Below are positions 1 to 5,537 of a DNA stretch of 9,800 nucleotides, in pieces. Origin of the DNA: JAJYZP01 sp049964535 (lineage in GTDB: Bacteria; Actinomycetota; Acidimicrobiia; Acidimicrobiales; Acidimicrobiaceae); assembly GCA_049964535.1 (NCBI GenBank), contig JBMFXG010000096.1, forward strand, positions 1-9,800. The letters are read 5' to 3'. Every line of letters starts with the position of its first letter. Within the stretch, counting starts at the first letter, position 1. Below the pieces are notes generated by a model that saw nothing but the letters and a program-made list of their open reading frames with translations, did not search any database and was not told the DNA's origin. The translations under genes and the position numbers were made by a program.

Positions 1-797
1 ATTCGAGCTCTCGGCACGACGGCTTCCACGGCAAATCCAGAGCCACCGTAGAGCTGTGAGATCGTAGGCGACTTCATCGATGGCAGTGCCTCGATCACCG
101 CACGCAGGTCCGACTCCCCTACATTCAACTTGACGAGAACTCTCGAACGCGCGGAGAGGGTGCCGTGCAACAGGGACAGCACCTGTTCCATGGCGTGACG
201 TTTCGTAAGATCTTCGTATGATTGGGGGTTGGCAATGAACTCGGTGTACGACACGAGCAAGGTATCGAGAATCCTCAGACCAGCCGCCCTCAAGGCACGT
301 CCAGTTTCGGTGATCTCCACGACTGCGTCTGCGATCTCGGGAACTTTTGCCTCAGTGGCGCCATAGGAGAAGACGATCTCCACGTCGATGCCCTGAGCCT
401 CGAAGTATCGCCTCGTGAGGTTCGGATACTCTGTAGAGATCCGAACTCCATTACCCATCTCCTTGGCGGACCGTATCGGCGAATCTGACGGGATTGCGAG
501 CACGACGTTGATCGGCCGACTGGTCTGCTTTGAGTACTCAAGCCTCCCAAGCGAGACCACATGAGCCGAGCTCTCCTCGATCCAGTCACGGCCAGTAATG
601 CCGATATCAAAGAGGCCCTCAGAGACGTAGCGCGCAATCTCTTGCGGTCGAAGGATCCGAACGTCGCCAATGCGAGGGTCATCGACCGTAGCACGATAGT
701 CAACATCAGAGCTTCGCTCTACGCCAAGATCTGCGTCTCGAAAGAGCTCGAGAGTAGCGCGCTCAAGAGAGCCCTTGGGTAAGACCAGCTTCAACAT
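1..797 (-). CDS. hisG: ATP phosphoribosyltransferase HisG, long form (3' end cut by window edge)
   Basis: HisG catalyses the first step of histidine biosynthesis, joining ATP and PRPP to give phosphoribosyl-ATP in the cytoplasm. The frame opens at ATG 797 with MLKLVLPKGSLE, the family's N-terminal signature. It continues without a stop to the left edge, giving about 265 residues. Other family features visible are the DIGITGRDW segment near residue 70, the NPQSYED region, and a C-terminal stretch (SRVLVKLNV, then SPTISQLYGGSGFAVEAVVP). That stretch corresponds to the ACT-like regulatory domain of the long, histidine-feedback-inhibited form, which acts without HisZ. Roughly the last 20-30 residues should lie outside the window. 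The gene sits 81 bases after ribH on the same strand, and no hisE lies between them. The ribosome binding site is weak. The family call is secure; the exact start is moderately sure. Confidence 0.93.
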   Translation of the reverse strand, partial: MLKLVLPKGSLERATLELFRDADLGVERSSDVDYRATVDDPRIGDVRILRPQEIARYVSEGLFDIGITGRDWIEESSAHVVSLGRLEYSKQTSRPINVVLAIPSDSPIRSAKEMGNGVRISTEYPNLTRRYFEAQGIDVEIVFSYGATEAKVPEIADAVVEITETGRALRAAGLRILDTLLVSYTEFIANPQSYEDLTKRHAMEQVLSLLHGTLSARSRVLVKLNVGESDLRAVIEALPSMKSPTISQLYGGSGFAVEAVVPRAR

Positions 798-847
798 ATC
801 ATCACAGCCCCACGATCACAGAGATTCTTCTACACCAATCAACAGAC

Positions 848-871
848 CTCGGGCCGATATATGTGCCCGAG
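848..871 (-). terminator. Weak hairpin between ribH and hisG
   Basis: A perfect 7-bp stem (CTCGGGC at 848-854 with GCCCGAG at 865-871) around a 10-base loop lies just after the ribH stop, in the 81-base gap before hisG. Read on the minus strand it is followed by mixed sequence with no T tract. It is therefore not a convincing intrinsic terminator. It may partly attenuate read-through from the rib operon into hisG, or act as a 3' end stabiliser. Confidence 0.3.
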
Positions 872-878
872 CACTGAC

Positions 879-1346
879 TCACGCCCGCAGCTTCGCTGCG
901 ACCTCTGCCATTTCCATGAGCGCAAGTGCCGCATCAAAACCCTTGTTTCCCGCCTTCGTGCCCGCTCGCGCAAAGGCCTGATCGGTATCTTCCGTCGTCA
1001 GCACGGCGTTGACTACCGGAAGCGAAAAGTCGTACGATACTCGAGCAATCCCAGCGGCACTCTGTCCAACCACGACATCAAAATGGGCAGTCTCACCACG
1101 AATCACCGCTCCGAGCGCAAGTATGCCATCGAGGCCGCCGGCCTGGGCCAAGAGTTTGCACGCAAGGGGTATCTCCAGTGCTCCTGGTACCCAAACCGTC
1201 TTCAAATCGTCAAGGGCCGCACCATGGCGAACCAAACAGTCCTGCGCACCCCGAAGAAGCGGCTCGGTCACTAAGGAGTTAAACCTGGCGACCACGAACG
1301 CAAAGCGACGTCCTACAGCGCTATAGTCCCCCACCACTTCCGACAT
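879..1346 (-). CDS. ribH: 6,7-dimethyl-8-ribityllumazine synthase RibH
   Basis: RibH condenses 5-amino-6-ribitylamino-uracil with 3,4-dihydroxy-2-butanone 4-phosphate to give the lumazine that RibE converts to riboflavin. The product is 155 residues, the normal family length. Visible family motifs are FAFVVARFN at 15-23 (Phe22 contacts the substrate ring), PGALEIP at 54-60, and GAVIRGETAHFD at 79-90 with the proposed catalytic His88. Arg127 and the NKGFDAA segment at 134-140 are also present. ATG 1346 is supported by a good ribosome binding site, GAGAGG, about five bases upstream. It follows ribBA by 50 bases and is the last rib gene of the operon. The subunit is expected to assemble into pentamers or 60-mer capsids, as is known for the family. 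Confidence 0.97.
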   Translation of the reverse strand: MSEVVGDYSAVGRRFAFVVARFNSLVTEPLLRGAQDCLVRHGAALDDLKTVWVPGALEIPLACKLLAQAGGLDGILALGAVIRGETAHFDVVVGQSAAGIARVSYDFSLPVVNAVLTTEDTDQAFARAGTKAGNKGFDAALALMEMAEVAAKLRA

Positions 1347-1350
1347 AACG

Positions 1351-1357
1351 ACCTCTC
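1351..1357 (-). promoter_or_regulatory. Ribosome binding site of ribH
   Basis: The minus strand reads AGAGAGG here, five bases before ATG 1346. It matches the 16S anti-Shine-Dalgarno well and fixes the start. Confidence 0.6.
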
Positions 1358-1396
1358 TATCCCTTCCTCACGAACACCACTTGGCGCTCGGTATCA

Positions 1397-2656
1397 TCAC
1401 GAGGACTGCCTATTACTAATCCCTGACGAGCTCTCTCCATCTTCCAGTCCATCGAGAAGATGTCCTAGGCGATCTCGCTTCGTTCGTAGATACGTCAGGT
1501 TTTCAGGGTTGACCTTTGAAGCGAGTGGAACCCGCTCGACGATGTCGAGACCGAAACCCTTCAGCCCACCGTATTTTGCAGGATTGTTGGTGAGAAGTTT
1601 CATAACCCCTACGCCAAGATCCTCCAGAATCTGTGCTCCAATACCGTATTCACGTGAGTCGACGGGCAGTCCAAGCTCGAGATTTGCGTCAACTGTGTCG
1701 AGCCCATGCTCTTGTAGCGAGTAAGCCCTCAACTTGTGACCCAACCCTATGCCTCGTCCTTCTTGACCTCGCAAGTAGACGACGACGCCCGAACCTGCCT
1801 CGGCGATCATCTGCAAGGCTGAGTCGAGCTGCGGACCACAGTCGCAACGTAGCGATCCAAAAATATCACCGGTCAAACACTCGGAGTGAACCCGAACCAA
1901 GACTGGCTCATCACGAGAGATATCTCCTTTGACCATGGCAACGTGTTCTTCCCCGGTCAAGATAGAGCGGTATCCAACGCAGAGAAAGTCCCCATACGCT
2001 GTGGGTATACGCGCTGAGGCTCCGTCGATCCGCTCCACCAGGTGCTCGTGGCGACGCCGAAATCGAATGAGATCCGCAATCGATATGAAGGGCAGGTTGT
2101 GTTCTTGTGCAAACTTCTCGAGATACTCGGTCCGAGCCATGGAGCTCTTGTCTTCGGTCACGATCTCGCAGAGTACTCCAGCAGGATAGAGATCGGCTAG
2201 TCGAGCAAGATCGACCGCAGCTTCGGTGTGACCCGCTCGCTTCAGCACGCCTCCCTCACGATAGCGCAGAGGAAAGATATGACCGGGTCGAGCCAGTTGA
2301 TCTCGCAGTGTCGACGGATCGATAAGAGCACGAATCGTAGCGGCCCGATCAAAAGCAGAGATGCCGGTCGTCGTGGGACCGATCACGTCGACGCTCACCG
2401 TGAAGGCAGTCCGCTGTGACTCCGTGTTCGCCGAGACCATCAAAGGAAGGTCCAGCTGGTCAAGCCTCTCGCCGAGCATGGGAACGCAGATAACCCCGGA
2501 GGTATGTTCCAGAAAGAACGCTATCGCCGCCTGATCAACGAACTGGGCGGCCATGATGAGATCTCCCTCGTTCTCGCGGTCCTCATCATCGACGACCACG
2601 ATCATGCCACCTCGTGCTAACGCTGATAGTGCCTCTTCAATCGACGACATCGCCAC
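1397..2656 (-). CDS. ribBA: Bifunctional 3,4-DHBP synthase / GTP cyclohydrolase II RibBA
   Basis: This bifunctional enzyme feeds both branches of riboflavin synthesis. The N-terminal RibB domain (about residues 1-205) turns ribulose 5-phosphate into 3,4-dihydroxy-2-butanone 4-phosphate. It shows DDEDRENEGDL at 23-33, HTSGVICVP at 51-59, RPGHIFPLRYREGG at 123-136 and AGHTEAAVDL at 141-150. The C-terminal RibA domain (about 207-405) opens GTP. It carries the zinc cysteines C260, C271 and C273 (SECLTGDIFGSLRCDCG) and the GQEGRGIG motif at 297-304. Both active sites look intact. Length is 419 residues, typical for the fusion. GTG 2656 is chosen over ATG 2650 because AAGGGAG lies six bases before GTG. 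It follows ribE by 29 bases, so the two are almost certainly cotranscribed. A short Ser-rich tail ends the protein. Confidence 0.97.
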   Translation of the reverse strand: MAMSSIEEALSALARGGMIVVVDDEDRENEGDLIMAAQFVDQAAIAFFLEHTSGVICVPMLGERLDQLDLPLMVSANTESQRTAFTVSVDVIGPTTTGISAFDRAATIRALIDPSTLRDQLARPGHIFPLRYREGGVLKRAGHTEAAVDLARLADLYPAGVLCEIVTEDKSSMARTEYLEKFAQEHNLPFISIADLIRFRRRHEHLVERIDGASARIPTAYGDFLCVGYRSILTGEEHVAMVKGDISRDEPVLVRVHSECLTGDIFGSLRCDCGPQLDSALQMIAEAGSGVVVYLRGQEGRGIGLGHKLRAYSLQEHGLDTVDANLELGLPVDSREYGIGAQILEDLGVGVMKLLTNNPAKYGGLKGFGLDIVERVPLASKVNPENLTYLRTKRDRLGHLLDGLEDGESSSGISNRQSS

Positions 2657-2662
2657 GGCGAA

Positions 2663-2669
2663 CTCCCTT
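2663..2669 (-). promoter_or_regulatory. Ribosome binding site deciding the GTG start of ribBA
   Basis: The minus strand reads AAGGGAG, ending six bases before GTG 2656 and twelve before the in-frame ATG 2650. The spacing favours the GTG. Confidence 0.6.
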
Positions 2670-2685
2670 CTTGTTGACCGGACGC

Positions 2686-3255
2686 TCAGATACGACTGGA
2701 GATCAAACGCTCGACGTACTTTGCCAGTACGTCGACCTCCAAATTCACTCGGTCGCCGACTCGTCGGATACCCAGTGTAGTTACCTCTGCGGTATGTGGA
2801 ATGATGGCAACGGTAAAGCCTCCGTCTGTCAGGCCGCTCACCGTCAATGAGACTCCATCTACCGTGATAGAACCCTTCTCCACGACGTAGCGCAAGAGAC
2901 TGGGGTCCTCCATCGTCACTTCGAGTTCTGGAGCCTCTCTCTGGACCACTCCCGTAGCATCCACGTGACCTTGAACCAGGTGTCCGTCGAGCCGTCCACC
3001 AAGGGCCATCGGTCTCTCAAGATTCACCCTATCACCCGGTCGAAGGCTGCCCAGATTCGACCGACGCAGCGTTTCATCGACCACATCGAGCGTAATGCAT
3101 CCTTGCACTATCGCCGTGATAGTAAGACAGACACCGTTGACCGCCACCGAATCTCCGATCTCAATGGCGCCGAGCGTATCGACCCAGCCCAGTACAAGAC
3201 GATGCCCATCGCTCTCGACGACCTCACCCAACGCACCAACAATGCCTGTAAACAC
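2686..3255 (-). CDS. ribE: Riboflavin synthase, alpha subunit RibE
   Basis: RibE dismutates two molecules of 6,7-dimethyl-8-ribityllumazine to riboflavin plus the pyrimidinedione that RibH reuses. The 189-residue protein is slightly short for the family. It has the expected internal duplication: one lumazine-binding barrel starts MFTGIVGALGEV, the second starts at about 90 with GHLVQGHVDATGVV. By position against the E. coli enzyme, C43 (NGVCLT), S136 (GVSLTV) and D175 (NLEVD) are the counterparts of residues implicated in catalysis. The start is GTG 3255, with AGGGTAGGA on the minus strand just upstream. It is 48 bases after ribD and 29 before ribBA, in the middle of the rib operon. Near its 3' end the coding sequence contains a 10-bp inverted repeat (2711-2735). 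Confidence 0.97.
   Translation of the reverse strand: MFTGIVGALGEVVESDGHRLVLGWVDTLGAIEIGDSVAVNGVCLTITAIVQGCITLDVVDETLRRSNLGSLRPGDRVNLERPMALGGRLDGHLVQGHVDATGVVQREAPELEVTMEDPSLLRYVVEKGSITVDGVSLTVSGLTDGGFTVAIIPHTAEVTTLGIRRVGDRVNLEVDVLAKYVERLISSRI
2711..2735. repeat. 10-bp inverted repeat near the end of ribE
   Basis: TCGACGTACT (2711-2720) and AGTACGTCGA (2726-2735) are perfect reverse complements around a 5-base spacer. The hairpin would lie in the ribE coding sequence, about 55 bases before the ribBA start. Confidence 0.55.
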
Positions 3256-3303
3256 GATTCCTACCCTTCTCGAAAAGTCGCAGCAGCAAGCTCCAGCACG
3301 ACC

Positions 3304-4356
3304 TCATGCACCACGCGTAGAACGAAAACTCCTCGATAGTTCAAGGTGAGCCTCTAAGAGCCCAAGAGCTCGACGCGCATACATCGTGACCTGGATGTCG
3401 TCTCCACACCGCCGCACCTCATGAAAGCTCCCCCGCCAGAGCTCGTCCATAGTTACGCTCGGGCGACTCGGCAAAACATCATAGGAGCTCGAGCCCATCA
3501 ACGCCGGGGCAACGTACCAACGATACTCATCAATGAGATCCTGATCGTGTAGCTGGCCTGCTACCTTCGGTCCACCTTCCACCAAAACAGACAGCACCCC
3601 TTGTTTGCCTAATCGGTCTAAGAGCTCGTCCACAGCACCGATATACGACAGGGCCGGGAGGACCTTCGCACCCTCTGGAATGGCTCCAAGTACTATTCTC
3701 GTAGGCTGACGTTCGTAGAGCGTGCCATCGGCCCGCCTGGCAGTGAGCTGCGGATCATCGACTCTCACCGTTCCAGCACCGACGACGATGGCATCGACCT
3801 CCGATCGCAGCCGATGAACCTCCTCCCGAGAAGGCGGTGACGTAATCCAACGCGAAGATCCATCTGCAGCAGCAATCTTGCCATCGAGGGTCATCGCTAC
3901 CTTTAAGATCGTCCAAGGTCGTTCCCTCACTCTCTGCGCAACGTACGTGCGCAGAGAGTCGAGGATGGCCTCATCGAGGAACCCTATCTCGACATCAAGT
4001 CCTGCCTCCCGAAGCTCGACCACCCCCCGGCCCCGAACGAGGGGGTCTGGATCGATGATGCCGACAACGCATCGCTCGATTCCCGCCTCCCGCAGTGCCA
4101 CGGTACAGGGTGGTGTGCGACCCTCATGAGCACAGGGTTCGAGCGTGACGTAGAGAGTAGCACCACGCGCAGAGGGGCCAGCCATTGCAAGCGCGACCTT
4201 CTCAGCGTGGTGGGAACCGGGTTTTTGGGTCCATCCTTCACCCACTATGACATCGTCTTTCACCACGACTGCTCCGACCCAAGGATTGGGTGGCGCCACT
4301 CGACGAGCACGCTGACTCAACCGAAGTGCACGATCCATCCAGCGTTCATCTAACAC
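3304..4356 (-). CDS. ribD: Bifunctional riboflavin deaminase/reductase RibD
   Basis: RibD deaminates the GTP-cyclohydrolase product and then reduces its ribosyl side chain with NADPH. Counting from GTG 4356, the deaminase domain covers about 1-145. It holds the zinc/catalytic motif HAE at 50-52 and PCAHEGRTPPC at 74-84 with cysteines 75 and 84. The reductase domain covers about 155-350 and shows KVAMTLDGKIA, SRWITSP, VGAGTVRVDDP and LVEGGP. The start is uncertain. GTG 4356 gives VLDERWMDRAL, which fits the usual N-terminus, but GTG 4371, ATG 4341 and TTG 4449 are possible and none has a strong ribosome binding site. The stretch between RIVLG and LVEGG is about 43 residues, against roughly 70 in E. 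coli RibD, so part of the reductase domain is compact. It leads the ribD-ribE-ribBA-ribH run. Confidence 0.94.
   Translation of the reverse strand: MLDERWMDRALRLSQRARRVAPPNPWVGAVVVKDDVIVGEGWTQKPGSHHAEKVALAMAGPSARGATLYVTLEPCAHEGRTPPCTVALREAGIERCVVGIIDPDPLVRGRGVVELREAGLDVEIGFLDEAILDSLRTYVAQRVRERPWTILKVAMTLDGKIAAADGSSRWITSPPSREEVHRLRSEVDAIVVGAGTVRVDDPQLTARRADGTLYERQPTRIVLGAIPEGAKVLPALSYIGAVDELLDRLGKQGVLSVLVEGGPKVAGQLHDQDLIDEYRWYVAPALMGSSSYDVLPSRPSVTMDELWRGSFHEVRRCGDDIQVTMYARRALGLLEAHLELSRSFRSTRGA
3929..3959. repeat. 12-bp perfect inverted repeat inside ribD
   Basis: ACTCTCTGCGCA (3929-3940) and TGCGCAGAGAGT (3948-3959) are perfect reverse complements separated by seven bases (ACGTACG). In ribD they encode the segment around LRTYVAQRV, which is the linker between the deaminase and reductase domains. 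A GC-rich mRNA hairpin at this point could slow the ribosome between domains, or may be fortuitous. Confidence 0.6.
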
Positions 4357-4367
4357 GGACCGCACTG

Positions 4368-4829
4368 TCACGGTGCGCCCCGCACAGTCCACGACTCGAA
4401 AGACCGATCCCAAGGATTCCGAATCGCTTGAGACCAATGCAGATAGCAACGACGAGTGTCGCTCAGAGATTCGGCTACGACGCTCACCATAGCAGAATCA
4501 CCTCGACGGTGGCCTTCACTCGCTTTTGCTGTATCACTGAGGGTATCCTCCGCTAGTGCGCTCTTGTAGGGATGCCGGAGGGCTCCCCTCCAGGGCGTAT
4601 TGATACGTCCACCGACAAGCTGACGATACCCACAGGAGCAGTATAGGTCGGGGGTGTGCGGAGTGATTCTGCGCACTTCCACTGATGCTCCCTCACGCAC
4701 TCTCAGGCCCATGAACACTACCTTGGGCTCACAACAAACGAACGCGTCACGCCACTGCGGAGAAGATACCAACCGCGACAGAGATATCACACCCCACCTC
4801 GAGCGTTCACGACATGCTGAGAGCGTCAT
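4368..4829 (-). CDS. Doubtful ORF upstream of ribD; middle part loosely FeoA-like
   Basis: This frame would give a 153-residue protein from ATG 4829. I do not recognise it with confidence. The first ~75 residues loosely follow the FeoA pattern: MTLSACRER at the start, then MGLRVREGASVEVRRITP and GYRQLVGGRI, where FeoA proteins have a Gly-Leu, a basic P-containing strand and a closing strand. An unusual insert precedes the Gly-Leu. The last ~75 residues look like non-coding translation. No good ribosome binding site is seen, and third-position GC of the first half is about 58% by my count, lower than ribH. Its stop overlaps a possible ribD start (GTG 4371) as GTGA, a coupling arrangement. It also overlaps the candidate structured RNA at 4492-4671. 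It may be a decayed gene or chance. Confidence 0.18.
   Translation of the reverse strand: MTLSACRERSRWGVISLSRLVSSPQWRDAFVCCEPKVVFMGLRVREGASVEVRRITPHTPDLYCSCGYRQLVGGRINTPWRGALRHPYKSALAEDTLSDTAKASEGHRRGDSAMVSVVAESLSDTRRCYLHWSQAIRNPWDRSFESWTVRGAP
4492..4671 (-). ncRNA. Candidate structured leader RNA upstream of ribD
   Basis: On the minus strand GCAGAATCAC (4671-4662) is perfectly complementary to GTGATTCTGC (4501-4492), forming a 10-bp closing helix. Nested inside, GGGTATC (4632-4626) can pair with GATACCC (4545-4539). Within that lie two local hairpins: CGTAT/ATACG (4607-4596), and an 8-bp stem with a GAG loop (CTGGAGGG/CCCTCCGG, one G-T pair, about 4593-4575). The result is a branched fold of about 180 bases ending about 135 bases before the ribD start. 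It has no sequence likeness to the FMN riboswitch. No covariation can be tested here, so this is inference from complementarity only. Confidence 0.25.
4575..4594. repeat. Compact GC-rich hairpin in the ribD upstream region
   Basis: GGAGGG and CCCTCC face each other over a 3-base loop, and two further pairs (one G-T) extend the stem to eight. Neither strand shows a following T tract, so an intrinsic terminator is unlikely. Confidence 0.4.
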
Positions 4830-4981
4830 TACAGCCGTGCTCTGCTCTTTCAAGCATCGCGGCCTACGTTACCACCTGAGCAAAATAAGGGCTACGGCTT
4901 TACACGGCGCTTCCACTATCGCTCGAAGATCGAAGATCTCTTGAGCAGAGCCCTGTCAAACGAAGGCTGTTACACCCCCTA

Positions 4982-5479
4982 TCACCCGGTCGGGGACGCT
5001 CCACCGCTCGAATCTGGATGAGCCGCACGACCGTCGATCATCAAGGCAAGAGCGTGACCAACCAGGTCGAAGACGGCCTCGATTGACTCCCTGGCGGCCT
5101 TCGGCGACCCTGGAACGTTGATGACAAGGGATCGCCCAACCGTACCGGCAACGCCTCGCGAGAGAGCCCCGAGCGGGCTGCTCGCTCGGATCAATTCAGA
5201 GAATCCGGGAGCCAGCCGCTCCAGGACATCTCTCGTCCCCTCGGGTGTCTGGTCTCGCTCTGAAAATCCTGTTCCTCCCGTCGTGACAACGAGACCATGA
5301 AAGTCTCTGCAGATACGTCGAAGGGTCTCCGCCACCAGCTCCCTACCGTCTGCTATCGCAAGACGTTCAACGACCTCAAAGCCTCGCTCTTCAAGCAGGT
5401 CTTGCAGGACCCTCCCCGAGAGGTCATTACGGCTGCCAGCTATGACTCCGTCCGATACCGTGACTACCTTCGCCCTCAT
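4982..5479 (-). CDS. MogA/MoaB-family molybdenum cofactor biosynthesis protein
   Basis: Members of this cytoplasmic family bind molybdopterin, and MogA adenylates it before molybdate insertion. The product has 165 residues, normal for the short stand-alone form. Family motifs are VVTVSDG at 5-11, LVVTTGGTGFSERDQTPEGT at 63-82 (including the acidic residue Asp76) and NVPGSPKAARESIEAV at 121-136. ATG 5479 is backed by GGAGAG a few bases upstream. The gene follows fmt by 58 bases on the same strand, suggesting a shared transcript, and precedes the rib operon by a long gap. Whether this is the adenylyltransferase (Mog) or the MoaB paralogue cannot be told from sequence alone. No other molybdenum cofactor gene is in view. 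Confidence 0.92.
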   Translation of the reverse strand: MRAKVVTVSDGVIAGSRNDLSGRVLQDLLEERGFEVVERLAIADGRELVAETLRRICRDFHGLVVTTGGTGFSERDQTPEGTRDVLERLAPGFSELIRASSPLGALSRGVAGTVGRSLVINVPGSPKAARESIEAVFDLVGHALALMIDGRAAHPDSSGGASPTG

Positions 5480-5482
5480 CTA

Positions 5483-5488
5483 CTCTCC
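5483..5488 (-). promoter_or_regulatory. Ribosome binding site of the mog-family gene
   Basis: The minus strand reads GGAGAG, three bases before ATG 5479. The spacing is slightly short but the match is clear. Confidence 0.5.
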
Positions 5489-5537
5489 ATAGTCTCTCTC
5501 GTGTGTACAGATCACGATGACGGTCCTTGACTCTACG

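Larger units (their letters stand above)
4450..4981 (-). other. Interval between mog and ribD: probable rib operon leader
   Basis: About 530 bases without a convincing gene. On the minus strand a perfect TTGACA occurs at 4959-4954 without a matching -10, and a good -10-like TATACT at 4645-4640 without a matching -35, so no promoter can be fixed. Complementary segments GCTCTGCTC (4951-4943) and GAGCAGAGC (4847-4839) could close one domain. A larger nested set (4671-4492) is listed separately. The FMN riboswitch core sequences usual ahead of rib operons are not present. Confidence 0.4.

Noticed and set aside
290..706. 138-codon minus-strand frame inside hisG
   Set aside because: It is a shifted-frame shadow of hisG, which reads cleanly with family motifs in its own frame.
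4373..4385. Small stem GTGCG/CGCAC next to a possible ribD start as a translational switch
   Set aside because: Only five pairs, expected by chance in GC-rich DNA.
4640..4645. TATACT as the -10 of the rib operon promoter
   Set aside because: The hexamer is good, but no TTG-type -35 is found at 16-18 bases, and it lies inside the candidate RNA fold.
4654..4944. 96-codon plus-strand frame in the mog-ribD gap
   Set aside because: Composition looks random, there is no ribosome binding site and no recognisable motif.
4839..4951. 9-bp closing stem of a second structured domain after mog
   Set aside because: By rough estimate a 9-bp complement is about as likely as not by chance in a region this size, so it is only mentioned in the interval description.
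4954..4959. Perfect TTGACA -35 hexamer on the minus strand
   Set aside because: No acceptable -10 lies 16-18 bases downstream; the hexamers there read TCTTCG-like sequence.
4450..4981. FMN riboswitch (RFN element) ahead of ribD
   Set aside because: I looked on the minus strand for the conserved core segments (the GGGTGAAATTCCC-like, CCGGCGGT-like and GCCGACRGT-like parts) and found none in the right order.
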